From Siphonodentalium dalli (lineage: Eukaryota > Mollusca > Scaphopoda > Gadilida > Siphonodentaliidae): a stretch of 64,000 nucleotides of DNA. The notes under the pieces were generated by a model that saw only the letters and a program-made list of their open reading frames with translations, was not told the origin of the DNA and searched no databases. Positions 46,901 to 58,900 of the stretch are shown here, in pieces (within the stretch, counting starts at the first letter, position 1; every line of letters begins with the position of its first letter). Where the stretch lies: NCBI GenBank assembly GCA_032622095.1, contig CP136069.1, positions 123,248,126-123,312,125 on the forward strand, read 5' to 3'. Both the position numbers and the translations under genes were made by a program.

Positions 46901-49900
46901 ACGTCAAGTTAAATTAGTTCATCAGTTGTCACTCAGATTAGTTTCACTGATTATTTTATAATATAAGCCTGGTGATGTGATTTTAGCATTAAGTCCCGTT
47001 TTGATAGTAGAAGTCGGTTCCGTCCCAACGATAATTAGTTGTCACTGTGTGATTATAAGCTTTGATGAGTTGTAATTAACTGCGATAATCCGTCTGTTTA
47101 TACACGGACATCATGATCTAGAGGCCTAAATCCTGTTAGGAATGAGATTCTCCCACATTCCTGTCAACTTGTCAAGTGCACTTCTATTTTTTTTAGTGAG
47201 CTGCACGTTTTTTCTAACTTTTTGACTGAAAATTCCGCGACTTTGCAAGAACTTTAAATAATCGTGATGGCGCCTAATAATCGTGATGCTGTCGTATTTT
47301 TCTTTAAATAAATAAACGTGACGTCACGTTTATTTGGCAGGAGAGAGTAGACAATTTATATTAGCCATTTATATATTTTGTTTGCATTTGGCTGCACAAA
47401 CACTTTATCTGCCTCTCGTTTCTGTTTACAAAAACATCGTAATATCTGGAAACTCTAAAAAGTCTGTTGATGTTTTATCAGCATCAATGTTATTGACACG
47501 TTCATCTACAATTTTCCAGAGAAAACACAATCAAGTCCACCACAGAAACCAGAAAAGTCACGGCCTCCCCGGCAGAATCGGGAACCAAAGGAATCCACAC
47601 GGGAAAACACTGGCACTGGCGAGAAACGACCGCCTCCACGACGATTTAGAGACGAAAATGTACCTCCAGAGTTCAGGTATTGTGACCTGCTTCAATGTAT
47701 TCAGTTTGATTTCGGATAACAGGAAATATAATACTGCTATAAACAATAACACTGTGCTTCTCGCAAAAAGCGCAGTGAATTGTTTATAAGCAGTCATGAA
47801 TTGGTCATTTGACTCATTTCCTTATTTGTATTCGCGTGCATTATACGCCGGTTGCAAAACCACTAATTTGGTGCATCTATGACTTACAACTCACAATCGT
47901 ATCATTTGTAAATTCCTTATTTGGTTTGTATTACCACATATGTGATGTAATTACCATAAGTTAGGAGAAAATACTATGAACTGGATTGAAAAATATTCAT
48001 CTCTTTGCAAGAACAATTATATTATGTACACGTTTTCTGTCTGATCATTTCCCAATTTTGAAGTAACGTGGATTAGCTGGAATTTGAACTGACAGCGGGT
48101 AAAATGTGACGATTAAAATAAATTTGGCATGATTTGAATGCGATTGTTGATTGCGCCAATAATTTTATCTTGGCCCTTCCACTCCGCAACGGAACATTTT
48201 CATTGGACAATCCTATAGTTCCGAGTGTTTGTCTATAAACAAATGGTTTTGTAACGTTTTTGATGTGTTTGTTTACATAATAAAGTGTACAAAAGTGACA
48301 ATAACATGCAATCTACGCAATATTTATGATTTGTATAAGAACAATAACTCTATTATATAATATTCTTTCTGTTTATGGCAGTTTTAGCAGATGTGACTAT
48401 TTTAACAGCTATACCGCCTGTATTTATTAGTCCTTGAAGCTAGTGACTGCAGTACTTGAAAAGTGAAATATTGCTTGAATAGTGCTTTGAGATCCATCTC
48501 TGGATAAATTGAAAATGCCTTTACAAGTCTGATGTGGAAAAAAATAGCCTCAATATGATATATTTATCTGTGTTTCCAAAGGGAGCGACCTGAAGGAAGC
48601 AACCCTATGAATACAGGATTCGGTGGCCGAGGTGGTGAACGAGGAGGCAGAGGAAGGTTTCGAGGAGGCAGGGAGTCCCGGGGTAGAGGAAGGGGGAGAG
48701 GTGGCGAAAGCGGCGACTTCCAGTTCCGAGGCAAAAGGGAATTTGAACGACATAGCGGAAGTGACAAAACGTGAGTGGCATGGTCATATGCCTCATTTGG
48801 GAATTTTTATACTATCAAGTTTAGTTAAATGTTTTGCACACACATAGTTGTAACAGTTCAATTGCACATCGGACAGAATTTCATTTTAAATACTTTTAGA
48901 AAAGGTGATGGGTTTTGAATTCAAAATGATTAACTGCGATCAATATCATTCTATTCTTGTGATTGAAGTGCAGGTCCAGTAATCCAGGGAGGGGTTCTGA
49001 AGGAAATTTCATTGACAGTCTTGCTTGTTTATGTACCTAACTAAGGCATCTGCATCTCCAACTTGGGTTGGGGGACTTCACTCTACCTTCATCCTATCTT
49101 ATGTATATATAGGGGTAGTATTACTATAGAGTTGACCCTGCAACATTATGTTGCAGGGTCAACTCTATAGTAATACTACCCCTATATATACATTATCTTG
49201 AAATATCTCCAGGCCCATAAGAAGCCAAGCCTTTTTGAGAGGACTTGGTAATTGTTCAACTTCTATGGGTTTCAAAATAAAGCAATAATTGTTTGTGTGT
49301 ATCTTTGAAGATAATTATTTTTCGGGTGATTATTTGCTTGGAAGGGGACGCACTGCCCCTCTAGCGGAAACTATATTCTCCATGACTTTATTCAAGGAAT
49401 CATTATTTTATTATGCTGAATGGATTCTCCCATTCAGTTATAAAAGTTTAAACTGGAACAATCTACTGGTATTACTCATTTAGAGGGGTGTTCAGGTAAT
49501 AAAAGCAGACAGACAGAAAAACGGATAATACAAGAGCAGAAATTCATATTCATTGGTTTCTAATCTTCAGATAATAAGTTCGACAAAATGACCAATGGTT
49601 TAACTAATTATCTAAACATTTTCTAAGGGGACTTCTCGTCAGTGATTATTTAGTAAAGAAGTGTCAAAACATAACAACCTCTCACTATCCCGAAAAATGA
49701 ATTCTGTCAACATTGGTGGGTTAGTATTTAAGTTTGTTCAAAAATCCATCCTTCTTCATTTCATAAATATCTCAAGCTTAATTTTCTTCTGACTGATGAG
49801 ATATCAGCTTCCTGTTACTGACTGACGCTCTTTCCACTGGCATACTGCACTCATATCTTGAAGTTGATTGTCGTGCGAGACTTAAATTTTCAGTCTCAAG

Positions 49901-52900
49901 TGGTTTAGAGATTTATTTCCAGTGATCAAAATAGATGGAAAAATACTTGATATATTATAATACTATTAAATATACAGTGAGACTTTATAAATAAGACTTA
50001 CTACGTCTTAGATATTCATCAGGTGTTTTCAACTTTCCGCATAGATGTATGCTTGGGATCCAAATAAAATACCCCTATGTTTATTATGCCCCCGACCCCC
50101 ATAGGATGTTTGAGGCATATAGCTGAGGGGTTCTGTCTGGCCATCCATCCGAACATATCACCTTGTAACATGGCTATTAATCATCAGATTGCCTTGTCCT
50201 TCGGCATGGTGATGGCACCAAGGCTCAAAATAATTTTGTTTTAACTTAATGACAGGCCCCAAATTGATGGAGCTGCTCATTTCAGAATGGTGTCTGTCAA
50301 ATTTTCACAATGATGGTACATGTGGCTTACTGTCTCAGAATTCTTTACAATTTACAAATAACCAACAGTCGATGGTCCTTTATTAATTTATGTAATCACA
50401 GGACAATTCAATGTCAAATATCATTCATACCTTTATGTGTTTAATTATTTATTGAATAAAATAACAAAAATAACGTGAATAAAATCTCAAATCAAATGGA
50501 AAAATGTCAATGTGTGACCCACTTCCAGTATATTATGTGATACTGTTGTGGTATGATATAAGTGACTATTTAGAGTTCACTCCCTTGCAGTGGTTATCCG
50601 ATAATAGCATACTGTATTAAAGCATGAGTTCCCTGTATGTGAACAATATTCAACCTGCTAAAAATATCCCGACCAACCAACAGTTATTACAAAAGCTCAA
50701 TGTTTGAATCCATACTAGTGTTACACATTTTAGTGCCTACCTATCACTCACATTTAACTACAGAATATATCTTCTAGAATAAAACAATCATTTGTCATAT
50801 GTACAAACTCATTGAAATTGTATCAACCAACACCCGTTCACATATCAAATTGAGTCAATAAAAATATATAGGCTTAAACATGGACCATAAGCCTAAAAGA
50901 CTTCATTTTATACTCGTTTAATGTTCCCTATTTTCGAGGTATAGTCCGTTAATTTAGCGATGTTATTCAGATTTTTAGATGTTCGTTGCCAATTGACTCC
51001 GGTTTGATGCCTTTTGTGAGCATAATTTTCACACTTAATTAGGCTAATGGCTCATTGAATTAAATTAAAAACTTCAACTAATAGAAAATGGAAGATGATA
51101 AGCATATTTTATGTCGGCCGGACAGTGACCGTGACCGGGCTAAGTGCCTTGGATAGCACAGGTTGAGGGAAACTTTTTACTTGGAAATTTATTAATTTTG
51201 CGTCTGTACAAACATTTCAGTTTGTAACTCGGTGTTATTTATCAGATTTTTTTGTCCTTCAACATTGTGATCGCACAGGCTGGGGGGATACCCACATACT
51301 ACTACAGGTATCGTACATTAATTTTTACCGGAGTTGCTGCCCTTGTTTGATTTTAAAATTTGTAACTTAAATCACTTGTGCAGATATCTCAAACACCAAT
51401 TATCGGATCGGAATGAAATTTGGTATGGATGTTCACTACTTTTGAGGGCATTCAGCGGAGCATTTAATTTTTTTTCTGGATTTTCCGTTTTGGTTATTGT
51501 TCATCTTTGTTTATCTGGAATGTTGTTTTTTTTTTGTCCATCCGAGCAGATATCTTCACCACCGGTTGACTAATCTCAATATAAAAAAAATTCCAGTTTT
51601 CCGTTCTGGAGTTACTAGTATTCATTTTTGGAGATTTGGAATTGTTTGTTTTTTGTCCGTATCTCCACCGCCGGTTGAGGGATATCAATGAAATTGGTAT
51701 GGATGTTCACTATTATGATGGCAATCAAATTGAGTGTTCAACTGATTTGTTCATATTTTCCCTTCTACAGTTATTTATCTTTGTTTATATGAAAATGTTG
51801 GGGATTTTTTCCCCCCCGTCCTAGCTTATATCTGGCCCATACTTTGTCGGTTCAAATTTTTTCTCTTGAGCATGATACTATACTATCTAAAGCGGACTAG
51901 TCCTCTGTAATTGATGAAACAATTAACTTATTCAGCATCTATTTATAATTAGTTTCTCATTAGAGATGGGCGGTATTGAAATTTTAAACTCGGTATCGGT
52001 AAATTTCCGTCGATTTACCGCGGTATCGGTATTGCTATTAAATTACAAAACCAGAGCAGAAATTCCAGGTAAATTGCGGTAACTCAAGTTTTTAACTGAA
52101 CAATGTACATGAAAATATGCCCACTGATTTACTACATTCGCGACAACAGCTAAATGAGGCAAAACAATGACCTACACAATTATTCAATTAGGTGATATTC
52201 AGACATCTCTGTGATAATTTACACGCAGGCCATCGCACCGCTTTTGAAAAGAATAAGAGATTGCATCATTGCATGGCTACAATATCTATACGTGTCAATT
52301 TCGTCACATTTTCGCGAGTGAATAGAATTGTGAGTAGTAATCAGTTATCACAATTCACAAATCCTAATCAAGAGCCGCAACGCCAAAATAAATCTTAGAA
52401 TTTAATCAATTGATGGATCTGTTCTATTTTTAGAAAGTGAAAGTAGATTTTGATTCACTGTATAAATGAAATCGGACCTTATTTCTGTTTATGCCGTTTG
52501 CATTGTCGATGTCTTTGAAGTCGCCAAAGCCACGTGTTATACGGACTGCCACCACCTGAGTCAGTGTGGCATTGACGATGTTACAATCAGGGATGGATCC
52601 AGGGATTTTTTGGGGACACCTGTTTTCAGGCCATGATATGCCGGAGGCATATCCCAAGGGCCGTAGGCCCGAGCGGGGGTGGGTACGGGAGGGGGTGCCC
52701 CCCTTCCGTTAGAGGGGGGTACGGGGGCCCTCCCCCGGAAATTTTTTGAAAATCCAATGTATTGAGAGCGAATCTGGGCCTCTCTGAGTCAACATTTTTA
52801 ATTTTACTGAGACTGAGAGGTAAATTTGATTAGTTTCTCAAGAGTAACTTTGGGAATGTTTTTATGTTATGATTGGGATTGGAAATGTTCAAAGTTTATG

Positions 52901-55900
52901 GTCTGATATCATTTGGTTCAATAGGAACCCTGAAATAATGAAACTTTCATAAAAGGCACATCATACATTATACATATGAGTTATGACTGCAACAAATGAT
53001 TGGGGAATTGTCAATCAGATTGAGTCTTAGTTATAAAAAAAAATCTGAAGGATGAATAACCATTAACATTTAATATCATTAGTAAATGTACCCATATGGT
53101 AAGTAGTAAAGCATTTTGTTGTAAAAACAGTTTCTCCAATTAGTAATTTATCTTTATTAATTTCAAAATGACCGCCATTATAACCTTGAAGTAAACAAAG
53201 ATAGGTAACGGTATAAAACGTATAAACGTATAATTGATTTGGTTCACTTCTTCTCTTAGTCTATATTCTCCGAAATGGCTAACCTCAATAAACGTATGTA
53301 AGTGGCAAAACAAACACATTCAAATTGTGGGTTCTATTTGAAAGGATATTTCAATTACAACATGTTGTGATAATAATTAGCACCTGCTTTTGTTCGTTTT
53401 CGTCGCAGAAAAATTACTACACACGCGGCGATCTGATCCGTTTCGGTTCGGTTTACGCTTTAGTGTTCCACTTTTTAACGATACCGGGATCCCGAGTGAC
53501 CTCCCTTACAATGCCTCGAAAATTGGCAACACAATTAACCGCTAAAACGATTAGTTTAATTGAAAATTTAGCGCATTCTGACAGCAATTTTAATTAAAAT
53601 ACCTACGAAAAGAAAGATTCACTTATTTATCCATTAAAATAGATAGTTGAGTAGTGTATTTTATGATTTTGTATGTTCGTTTTTTATGTTTACCCATACC
53701 ATGTATGGTAAACATAGTGTCGTTGTCCGGATTGACCACTCGTCGTTCGTCCGTCCGTCTGTCCGTCCGTCTGTCCGTCCGTCTGTCCGTCTGTAGACAC
53801 TTCACGTGTAATGCGATAACTCAAACATTTTCAATCCAATCAGAAGCAAATTTTGTATATGGGTATATCAGCCCAAAATACAGATCGAGTTCGAATTTGG
53901 GTTTGATCCGAGTTTTTGTTACAGAGTTATGGCCCTTTTTCGACTTAGAATTCACACATTCTGCCATAACTCAAACATTTTTTATCTGATTGGAACCAAA
54001 TTTGGTATGTGAGTTTCACAGCCCAAAATACAGATCTAGTTCGAATATGGGTTTGATCCGATTTATTTTAAAGGAGTTATGACCATTTTTTTTGTTTAAA
54101 TTGAAAAAAAAAATCGATTTAAAAAAAAAATTATTTTTAACTTTTATAATAATAATTAAAAAAATGTCATTGACATTGTCATTTGTTTTCATTTAGATAT
54201 TGATGATTATGATACAAGTTGATAAAAAGATTTCCAATGTGTCCCTTTAATTTTTTAATTAATTCACCAATTGCTTTTGGACTACTTAGCTATTGATAAA
54301 GCTATATTATTTTCTGATGTCTCTTATGCCAATGTGCAAATAATCTGATAAAGAAGGCTATGGTATCTAATTTAAAATAAGATTCAACAATAAACATCAC
54401 ATGATATTAACAGTAGACTTGGACATCTGTGTTGCAGAGTTATATCTTCAGATGGTCTGATATCATTATAATTGTTATTGGTTAATAGAGGTCAGTGTTC
54501 AACATAAACAATTCCTGTGATTTTTTGACAGCTGTGCTATATAATTGATATTAATGGGTCAGTGGTGAGGTTGCTTATCTGTATACTAGGACACATTATT
54601 ATTGTAAACTTAAATTGGACTCTCTTAACCCAAGTATTCCATGTCCAGGTCACACCTACACATTTAACCCACAGACTTGCTGGCTGTGGTGGTTTAGCAT
54701 TACAGATCCTGTACCAGTGCATTCTCTTATATAAATGCCAGTGACCCATAAATTCCAATAATTTGTGTTATGTACATTTGTCTATAATAGTACATAACAG
54801 TATACTCCAACACCAAAACTCTCATTTATCCGATCATATTAAATTTTTATCGTCAAGGGATGGGTTAACATCTGCCGATCGTGATCGGCCTCTCGTTGTT
54901 TTATTCTGTAAAAAATAAAAAAATAAAATAGTCGTCTAGAGTTTGGGCGCCCGGGAGTTTGGGCGCCCAAACCGGTTACCGGTATCAAAAGGTCCCTGGA
55001 TCCATCCCTGGTTACAATGTAGCAATAAGTTACAGCACTGCTTCTTTGATACACTGTAGTGTGTATCTATTCTAACAACTGCATTGATTGTTAGGCCCGT
55101 AACTAGGTCAGCCATCTGTGAGTGTTTATTCCTTTTGCTCGCTCAAGGCCTGTCAAACTGATAAAAGGTCACGGTCTTTGTGATGGTCTGATGGATTTGT
55201 ATAATTCTGAGATTAATTTTAATTAAAGTACCGAATCAAAACTGTTTACTGAGAAACTTTACTCAATACGAAGACACACAAGTTGGCAACACATGAATAA
55301 TTTCAGTACCGAAAAATCTGTATTTTTAGTTTTGATTCGGTACGGTAAATCGGTATTACGCTGATACCGATACCGCACGGTAAATACCGATTACCGCCCA
55401 TCTCTATTTCTCATTGTAGTGTGTACATACATTTATCTCATAGAATTAGTGATGGAAAGAGTTAATTCCTTGATGGTTAAAGTTTTCAACATTAAATTTT
55501 TTTTTTTATTCGGTTGTTGTGACTTATTTATATTGATTACATGAATTAAATGTTTTCATAAATGTTAATTGGTTTGTGTTGCTTTTCCAAGGTTGCAGTA
55601 ATAACATGGTTTCTATGGCAATGCATGATGCCATTGTGTTTATACTAACCAACGACTTGTTCGTAAGATACATTCTTTCTATTTTTTGCTAGCAGCGGAG
55701 TTAAAGCCAATGAGAAAAAAGAAGGTTCGGGATCCTTTAACTGGGGGACAGTTAAAGATGACCTGGAGTAAGTGAATTTCTCTTGTTTTTCTGTGTTTTT
55801 TCTTACAATAACCAGAGTGAAATCTTACACTTTCTTTCGTTTTCAGGTTTTTAATTCCTTTTCGCATACTGAATTTCCCTCATATCTTGTTTTGTTTAGA

Positions 55901-58900
55901 TTTTCATTTTGATAACAACTTAGAACTGATGAAAATTGTAACTGATTAATACACTGAAATGTTTGCGATTTCAGTTTACATTAATGCTCAACACATCAGG
56001 TAAATTAAAAACTTCAGTTTCAGTTTCAACACAGGGCTTACTAGTATGTATTTTATAGTTGGAAAATTAAATAGGTATGTTATGTGATGAATGCCCATAC
56101 ATTTAATGTCAAATCTCAATTTTGATACTACAAGGATATGATTTAAAATTGGCAGGTAAATAGAGATGCCTACTTAAAGTTTTCTCTGGATAGATTCGTC
56201 GACTCTATACTGAAACAGCGAAGACTTTTTTAGCTCAACTTTACTTTGTAAAGTTTGAGCTATTGCCATGGCTTTGTCGTCCGTCGTCCGTGTGTGTGTG
56301 CGTGATGCGTCAACAATTTCCTTTAGCACGGGCTACAGGTCGTACCTTTGGTCGGATCATTATGAAATTTGTCATAGCTGTTGACATTGACATGAAGATG
56401 GGAACGAGTCATTTTGGGTTCATTCGGGAAAAAAACATGGCCGCCAGTGGCCATCTTGGATTTCAATATTCAATCCATTAGCACGGGCTACAGGTCGTAC
56501 TGTTTGTCTTATCATCATGAAATTTGTCGTGGATGTAAATATTGACATGTAGATGGGAACGAGTAATTTTGGGGTGGTTCGGCAAAAAAACATGGCCACC
56601 GGCAGCCATCTTAGATTTTACTCTTTGCATGACTAAATTCTTTGGCACGGCCTACAGGTCTTACCTTTGGTCCGATCAGCATAAATTTTTTCATGGATGT
56701 TAACAATGACATGTAGATGGGAACGAGTAATATTGTGGTCATTCGGCAAAAAAACATGGCCGCCAGCAGCCATTTTGGATTTTACTCTTTGTATGACTAA
56801 ATCCTTTAGCATGGGCTACAGGTCGTACCTTTAGTCTGATCATCATGAAATTTGTCATGGCTGTTGAAATTGGAATGTAGATGGGAACGAGTCATTTTGG
56901 AGTCATTCGGACAATAATATGGCTGCCAGCGGCCATCTTGGATTTCAAAATTCAATCCATTAGCACGGGCTACAGGTCGTACTTTTGGTCTGATCATCAT
57001 GAAATTTGTCATGAATGTTAACATTGACATGTAGATGGGAACGAGTAATTTTGGGGTCATTCGGCCAAAAAACATGGCTGCCGGCAGCCATCTTATATTT
57101 ACTCTTTGCATGACTAAATTCTTTGGCACGGCCTACAGGTCGTACCTTTGGTCGGATCATCATAAAATGTGTCATGAATGTTAACATTGACATGTAGATG
57201 GGAACGAGTAATTTTGGGGTCATTCGGCCAAAAAACATGGCTGCCGGCAGCCATCTTAGATTTACTCTTTGCATGACTAAATTCTTTGGTACGGCCTACA
57301 GGTCGTACCCTTGGTCGGATCATCATAAAATGTGTCATAGCTGTTGACATTGAAATGTAGATGGGAACGAGTCATTTAGGGTTCATTCGGGAAAAAAACA
57401 TGGCCGCCAGTGGCCATCTTGGATTTCAATATTCAATCCATTAGCACGGGCTACAGGTCGTACTGTTTGTCTGATCATCATGAAATTTCTCATGGATATT
57501 AATATTGACATGTAGATGGGAACGAGTAATTTTGGGGTTGTTCGGCCAAAGAACATGGCCACCGGCAGCCATCTTAGATTTTACTCTTTGCATGACTAAA
57601 TTCTTTGGCACGGCCTACAGGTCGTACCTTTGGTCGGATCATCCTAAAAAATTTCATGGATGTTAACAATGACATGTAGATGGGAACGAGTCATTTTGGG
57701 GTCATTCGGCAAAAAAACATGGCCACCAGCAGCCATTTTGGATTTTACTCTTTGTATGACTAAATCCTTTAGCATGGGCTACAGGTCGTACCTTTAGTCT
57801 GATCATCATGAAATTTGTCATGGCTGTTGAAATTGGAATGTAGATGGGAACGAGTCATTTTGGAGTCATTCGGACAATAATATGGCTGCCAGCGGCCATC
57901 TTGGATTTCAAAATTCAATCCATTAGCACGGGCTACAGGTCGTACTTTTGGTCTGATCATCATGAAATTTGTCATGAATGTTAACATTGACATGTAGATG
58001 GGAACGAGTAATTTTGGGGTCATTCGGCCAAAAAACATGGCTGCCGGCAGCCATCTTATATTTACTCTTTGCATGACTAAATTCTTTGGCACGGCCTACA
58101 GGTCGTACCTTTGGTCGGATCATCATAAAATGTGTCATGAATGTTAACATTGACATGTAGATGGGAACGAGTAATTTTGGGGTCATTCGGCCAAAAAACA
58201 TGGCTGCCGGCAGCCATCTTAGATTTACTCTTTGCATGACTAAATTCTTTGGTACGGCCTACAGGTCGTACCCTTTGTCGGATCATCATAAAATGTGTCA
58301 TAGCTGTTGACATTGAAATGTAGATGGGAACGAGTCATTTAGGGTTCATTCGGGAAAAAAACATGGCCGCCAGTGGCCATCTTGGATTTCAATATTCAAT
58401 CCATTAGCACGGGCTACAGGTCGTACTGTTTGTCTGATCATCATGAAATTTCTCATGGATATTAATATTGACATGTAGATGGGAACGAGTATTTTTGGGG
58501 TTGTTCGGCCAAAGAACATGGCCACCGGCAGCCATCTTAGATTTTACTCTTTGCATGACTAAATTCTTTGGCACGGCCTACAGGTCGTACCTTTGGTCGG
58601 ATCATCCTAAAAAAATTCATGGATATTAATATTGACATGTAGATGGGAACGAGTCATTTTGGGGTCATTCGGGTAAAAAAACATGGCCGCCAGCAGCCAT
58701 TTTGGATTTTACTCTTTGTATGACTAAATCCTTTAGCACGGGCTACAGGTCGTACCTTTAGTCTGGTCATCATGAAATTTGTCATGGCTGTTGAAATTGG
58801 AATGTAGATGGGAACGAGTCATTTTGGAGTCATTCGGACAAACAACATGGCCGCCAGTGGCCATCTTGGATTTCAAAATTCAATCCATTAGCACGGGCTA

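Larger units (their letters stand above)
31732..47519 (+). other. SERBP1 intron 1 (about 15.8 kb)
   Basis: It contains the hAT nest at 34071-35680, Helitron-like elements at 35960-36479 and 39102-39403, inverted repeats, a C31 tract and several fragments listed separately. Pieces with GACTAGTCGATTAATCGTTTCAACCCTA near 33030-33055 and ACTAGTCGACT...GTTTCAAC near 38272-38332 look like right ends of another hAT family without visible left ends. Short repeats TAATAATAGTGATGG occur at 45900-45990 and a variant TAATCGTGATGG at 47262-47290. I found no convincing exon. Confidence 0.75.
51961..55406. mobile_element. hAT element with exact 8-bp duplication, 3.4 kb, internally nested
   Basis: Termini TAGAGATGGGCGGTA (left) and TACCGCCCATCTCTA (right) are perfect inverted repeats, followed inward by CGGTATCGG-type words. 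Target duplication TTTCTCAT at 51953-51960 and 55407-55414 is exact. Most of its length is the inserted element at 52588-55010; without it about 1 kb remains. No transposase frame is recognisable (52192-52398 and 53325-53597 show no domain). Confidence 0.92.
48771..55692 (+). other. SERBP1 intron 3
   Basis: GT-AG intron of 6.9 kb; half of it is the nested hAT at 51961-55406. It also holds the 93-bp palindrome, a reverse family 2 MITE and the tandem region at 51330-51800. The stretch 49600-51300 shows only AT-rich sequence with no recognised feature. Confidence 0.85.

Noticed and set aside
47334-47789. 151-codon plus-strand frame over SERBP1 exon 2
   Set aside because: It starts without a clear ATG signal and reads the exon in the wrong frame; only the frame joining exons 1 and 3 gives the family's Pro/Arg linker.
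48550-48847. Several Pro- or Glu-rich frames over exon 3 on both strands
   Set aside because: They are other-frame readings of the repetitive RGG codons.
51961-55406. Search for a hAT transposase inside the nested elements
   Set aside because: Frames at 52192-52398 and 53325-53597 lack the hAT dimerisation motif and catalytic surroundings; both elements are treated as non-autonomous.
56806-58313. Duplicated 107-, 104- and 78-codon minus-strand frames
   Set aside because: These are satellite units read in one frame; the duplication reflects the 963-bp higher-order repeat, not a gene family.
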